Shown piece by piece: positions 61,712 to 64,000 of a DNA stretch of 64,000 bases. Position 1 is the first letter of the stretch. Every line of letters begins with the position of its first letter. The notes under the pieces were generated by a model that worked only from the letters and a program-made list of their open reading frames with translations, searched no databases and was not told the origin of the DNA. Made by a program: the position numbers and the translations under genes. Origin of the DNA: Pedobacter fastidiosus (GTDB lineage: Bacteria; Bacteroidota; Bacteroidia; Sphingobacteriales; Sphingobacteriaceae); contig NZ_JACRYL010000007.1 of NCBI RefSeq assembly GCF_014306625.1, positions 82,228 to 146,227 of the forward strand, given 5' to 3'.

Positions 61712-61741
61712 CAAATTTATAAATTGATTTTAAATTACAAA
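61712..61741 (-). promoter_or_regulatory. exb/tonB operon promoter candidate
   Basis: On the minus strand TTTG (61738-61741), 18 bases, TAAATTTG (61712-61719). It matches the Bacteroidota consensus with a spacing one base short, and implies a leader of about 95 bases. The rest of the gap 61612-61910 holds the pckA terminator and AT-rich DNA. Confidence 0.45.
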
Positions 61742-61810
61742 TTAATAAATCAATAAACAATTAAATCGTTACTTAAGATTTAGTTTACGGTAATCACCAA
61801 GGGTGTATAA

Positions 61811-61839
61811 CAAAAAAATTGCCTCAGCCGGAGGCAATT
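61811..61839 (-). terminator. Terminator of pckA
   Basis: On the minus strand AATTGCCTC, five-base loop, GAGGCAATT, then a T run. It lies about 70 bp beyond the pckA stop. Confidence 0.85.
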
Positions 61840-61910
61840 CTTTCACAATAAAAACTAAAAAAAAATCTAATTGCAAATTTTTGGAGTAAAAAATGCATTT
61901 TAAAGTGCAT

Positions 61911-63506
61911 TTAACACAATTTTAACTCTTTCTCGTGTAACTTTTGGGTATTTGCCTTGTCAAACTGCTTCAAATTTTCCGAAAACGCCTTATTCAGCTC
62001 GTAGGCTTTTTGGAAGTATTCTTCTTGATTATCCCAGGTTTTGGATGGGTCTAGAATTTCACTCGGAACGTTAGGGCAATGTAAAGGCATCATTAATTTA
62101 AAAACATGGTGCTCTTTATATTTATTATGATCCAAATCTCCGTTTAATGCTGCAGTGATCATCGCTCTCGTATAACTTAATTTCATTCGCTTACCAACTC
62201 CGTAAGCACCGCCACTCCAACCTGTATTAACCAACCAAACATTTACTTGATGCTTTTGCATTTTTTCGCCAAGTAATTCTGCATATTTCGATGGGTGCAA
62301 CGGGAGAAAAGCTTTTCCAAAACATGCTGAGAAAGTTAATTGAGGTTCAGTTATGCCTGCCTCGGTACCTGCAACCTTTGCGGTATAGCCACTCATAAAA
62401 TGAAACATAGCTTGCTCTACATTTAATTTGGAAATTGGGGGCAAAACACCAAAAGCATCAGCCGTTAAAAAAAATATATTTTTTGGAACAGGCGCCACTG
62501 ATGGCAAAATTGCATTGTCAATATATTCTATAGGATAAGCTACTCGGGTATTTTCTGTTTTATCAATATTGGAAAAATCTACTTCTCTAGTAGCTGGGAA
62601 AAAATTGGTGTTTTCTAATAACGATCCAAATTTAATCGCATTAAAAATCTGTGGTTCTTTTTCTTGGGTTAAATCGACACACTTTGCGTAGCAACCGCCT
62701 TCAAAATTAAAAACAGAATCCTTTCCCCATCCATGTTCATCATCGCCTATTAAGCCTCTTTTCGGATCTGCTGACAGCGTAGTTTTCCCTGTTCCTGAGA
62801 GGCCAAAAAAGATTGCGGTGTCTCCAGCTTCGCCAACATTGGCTGAGCAATGCATAGAAAGTGTGTTTTTGTAAATCGGAAGGATAAAGTTGAGTACAGA
62901 GAAAATTCCCTTTTTAATTTCGCCTGTGTAGCCTGTTCCACCGATTAAAATAATTTTTTTGGTAAAATTTAAGATCGAAAAGTTTTCTTGTCTCGTTCCA
63001 TCTATCAACGGATTGGCCAAAAAGCCTGGTGCAGCGATGATTGTCCATTCTGGATTTTCTCCCAAGCTGCTTTCCTCTGGACGAATAAATAAGTTGTTTG
63101 CGAAAAGATTTTGATAAGCTGTTTCGGTTACCACCCTAATAGATATTGAATAATCGGCATCAGCGCATGCAGACGAATCTCTAACATAGATTGTTTTGTC
63201 TTTTAAATAGTTAGTTACCTTATTATATAATGCATCAAATTTTTCTGGACTGATTTTGATATTTACATCGCCCCACCACACGGTGCTTTCAGTAATGTCA
63301 TCATTCACAATAAATCGATCTTTTGGAGAACGACCCGTAAATTTTCCTGTATCAATCGCTAAAGCTCCGGAAGACGTCAAATTGCCTTCCTTATTGTTTA
63401 ACGCTTCTTCAACTAATTCTGGGGATGATAGTTGGTACTTTACAGCAATGTTCTCGCCTAGATTTAAATAGCTTAAATCTGGCGTTTGCAGTTTCTTTTT
63501 GCTCAT
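61911..63506 (-). CDS. pckA: Phosphoenolpyruvate carboxykinase (ATP)
   Basis: A 531-residue cytoplasmic enzyme that converts oxaloacetate and ATP to phosphoenolpyruvate and CO2 for gluconeogenesis. The kinase-1a P-loop GLSGTGKT is at 235-242, followed by the metal-site IGDDEHGW; TGRSPKDRFIV (57-67), MHCSANVG (218-225) and NTGWSGGAYGVGKRM complete the family signature. Length is normal. It is monocistronic with its own terminator and promoter -7 box. Confidence 0.97.
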   Translation of the reverse strand: MSKKKLQTPDLSYLNLGENIAVKYQLSSPELVEEALNNKEGNLTSSGALAIDTGKFTGRSPKDRFIVNDDITESTVWWGDVNIKISPEKFDALYNKVTNYLKDKTIYVRDSSACADADYSISIRVVTETAYQNLFANNLFIRPEESSLGENPEWTIIAAPGFLANPLIDGTRQENFSILNFTKKIILIGGTGYTGEIKKGIFSVLNFILPIYKNTLSMHCSANVGEAGDTAIFFGLSGTGKTTLSADPKRGLIGDDEHGWGKDSVFNFEGGCYAKCVDLTQEKEPQIFNAIKFGSLLENTNFFPATREVDFSNIDKTENTRVAYPIEYIDNAILPSVAPVPKNIFFLTADAFGVLPPISKLNVEQAMFHFMSGYTAKVAGTEAGITEPQLTFSACFGKAFLPLHPSKYAELLGEKMQKHQVNVWLVNTGWSGGAYGVGKRMKLSYTRAMITAALNGDLDHNKYKEHHVFKLMMPLHCPNVPSEILDPSKTWDNQEEYFQKAYELNKAFSENLKQFDKANTQKLHEKELKLC

Positions 63507-63528
63507 AACAATAAGTTAGTTAGTGATG

Positions 63529-63536
63529 CAAAGGTA
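63529..63536 (-). promoter_or_regulatory. pckA promoter -7 box
   Basis: TACCTTTG on the minus strand, 23 bp upstream of the start codon, matches TAnnTTTG. The -33 region has only T/A-rich sequence. Confidence 0.4.
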
Positions 63537-63688
63537 AAGACTTATCACTCATAAAAACTAGCTTTTTCTAGTAATTATTTACATATTGTACCAAATACAC
63601 TAATACTTAACTTTCTTATTATTAGGTAATTAAATACAATATTTAAGGTCAAAATATTTTTGTTTTATACACTAAGCCCGCGTATTAT

Positions 63689-64000
63689 TTTGGTGGATGA
63701 GAGGGGAAATAAAAATTCCTCCCCCTGCCCCCTCGAGAGGGGGATACCCCTCAGAGTTTTATAACATACAGAGCTTATTGTTGCGGTCGGTAAAACACCA
63801 ACCGGTGGAGAGATAGAATAATAACTCCTAACCCTGCCCCCTCCAGAGGGGGCAGGGTTAGGAGTTTTATAACATACAGGGCTGGAATGTGAAAACGTGT
63901 TTCGGTCGGTGAGACACAAAGCAATGGGGAAATTGAATAATAAATTCCTCCCCCTGCCCCCTCCAGAGGGGGATACCCCTCAGAGTTTTATAACTTACAG
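63689..64000. repeat. Tandem array of about 119-bp hairpin repeats, open at the window end
   Basis: Units with CGGTCGG at 63784 and 63903 and a partial unit before them; each contains CTGCCCCCTC, a run of G and GAGTTTTATAACATACAG. The middle unit folds into a perfect 20-bp stem (63823-63842 with 63847-63866) around CCAG. The array runs off the window, and with the pckA promoter fills the final 494 bases. Confidence 0.85.

Noticed and set aside
63665..63919. An 84-codon open frame on the minus strand at the right edge
   Set aside because: It lies wholly in the hairpin tandem array; the repeated motifs in its translation come from repeat units.
1..64000. tRNA, rRNA, riboswitch or insertion sequence
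   Set aside because: Reading the intergenic regions on both strands I saw no cloverleaf, rRNA segment, known riboswitch core or transposase; only repeats, promoters and terminators.

Overview
The window comes from a member of the Bacteroidota, most likely Sphingobacteriaceae close to Pedobacter. This is inferred from AT-rich DNA, the type IX secretion proteins PorV and GldJ, promoters of the Bacteroidota form (TTTG, about 19 bases, TAnnTTTG), a complete nuoA-N operon with a short NuoG, two-ExbD TonB genes, a FeoB-associated Cys-rich peptide, and many palindromic intergenic repeats of the sort found across Pedobacter genomes. No tRNA, rRNA, CRISPR array, insertion sequence or prophage was recognised.

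Layout. 1-8.5 kb: the 3' end of an alpha-L-fucosidase gene, a methyltransferase, a tricorn-type protease, two glycosyltransferases with a DUF1016 gene wedged between them, and a DJ-1/PfpI protein. 8.6-15.6 kb: a kinase-like orphan, a serine hydrolase whose 3' end has been tandemly copied together with a palindromic repeat, a lipid A-type acyltransferase, a triple 160-bp repeat, typA and a small XRE regulator. 15.6-17.9 kb: a C39-like/VKOR/thioredoxin fusion and a double-glycine-leader peptide with six cysteines, with nested palindromes in the promoter region next to the regulator. 18.2-24.3 kb: an amidoligase cluster (two esterases, an ATP-grasp enzyme, a YbdK-like GCS2 ligase, a class I glutamine amidotransferase and a second ATP-grasp-like protein) with no recognised product. 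24.4-30.5 kb: a Cys-rich membrane peptide, a Crp/Fnr regulator, YceI, pirin, and a three-domain GH18-deacetylase-GT2 protein. 30.6-37.1 kb: ispF, porV, an AsmA-like protein and gldJ. 37.2-55.7 kb: one long minus-strand run of nuoA-N followed by dedA, ppa, a CorC-type protein, rsmE, a DUF4159 gene and an orphan biotin carrier, closed by a bidirectional terminator shared with gldJ. 55.7-61.6 kb: exbB-exbD-exbD-tonB, a small membrane protein, a PstS-like lipoprotein and a TPR protein. 61.9-64 kb: pckA and a repeat array that runs off the window end.

How parts work together. The nuo operon builds the proton-pumping NADH:quinone oxidoreductase, and the exb/tonB operon spends the resulting gradient on outer-membrane transport. 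PorV and GldJ belong to the type IX secretion/gliding apparatus. The fucosidase, glycosyltransferases, the GH18-NodB-GT2 protein and the acyltransferase serve glycan and envelope metabolism. Two candidates for undescribed biology stand out: the XRE/VKOR-thioredoxin/GG-peptide locus, which looks like a dedicated disulfide-forming route for a small secreted peptide, and the amidoligase cluster, which looks like a route to a peptide-like metabolite. Two operons (glycosyltransferase and nuo) have each accepted a foreign-looking cassette (DUF1016 and ORF6N) without losing gene order.
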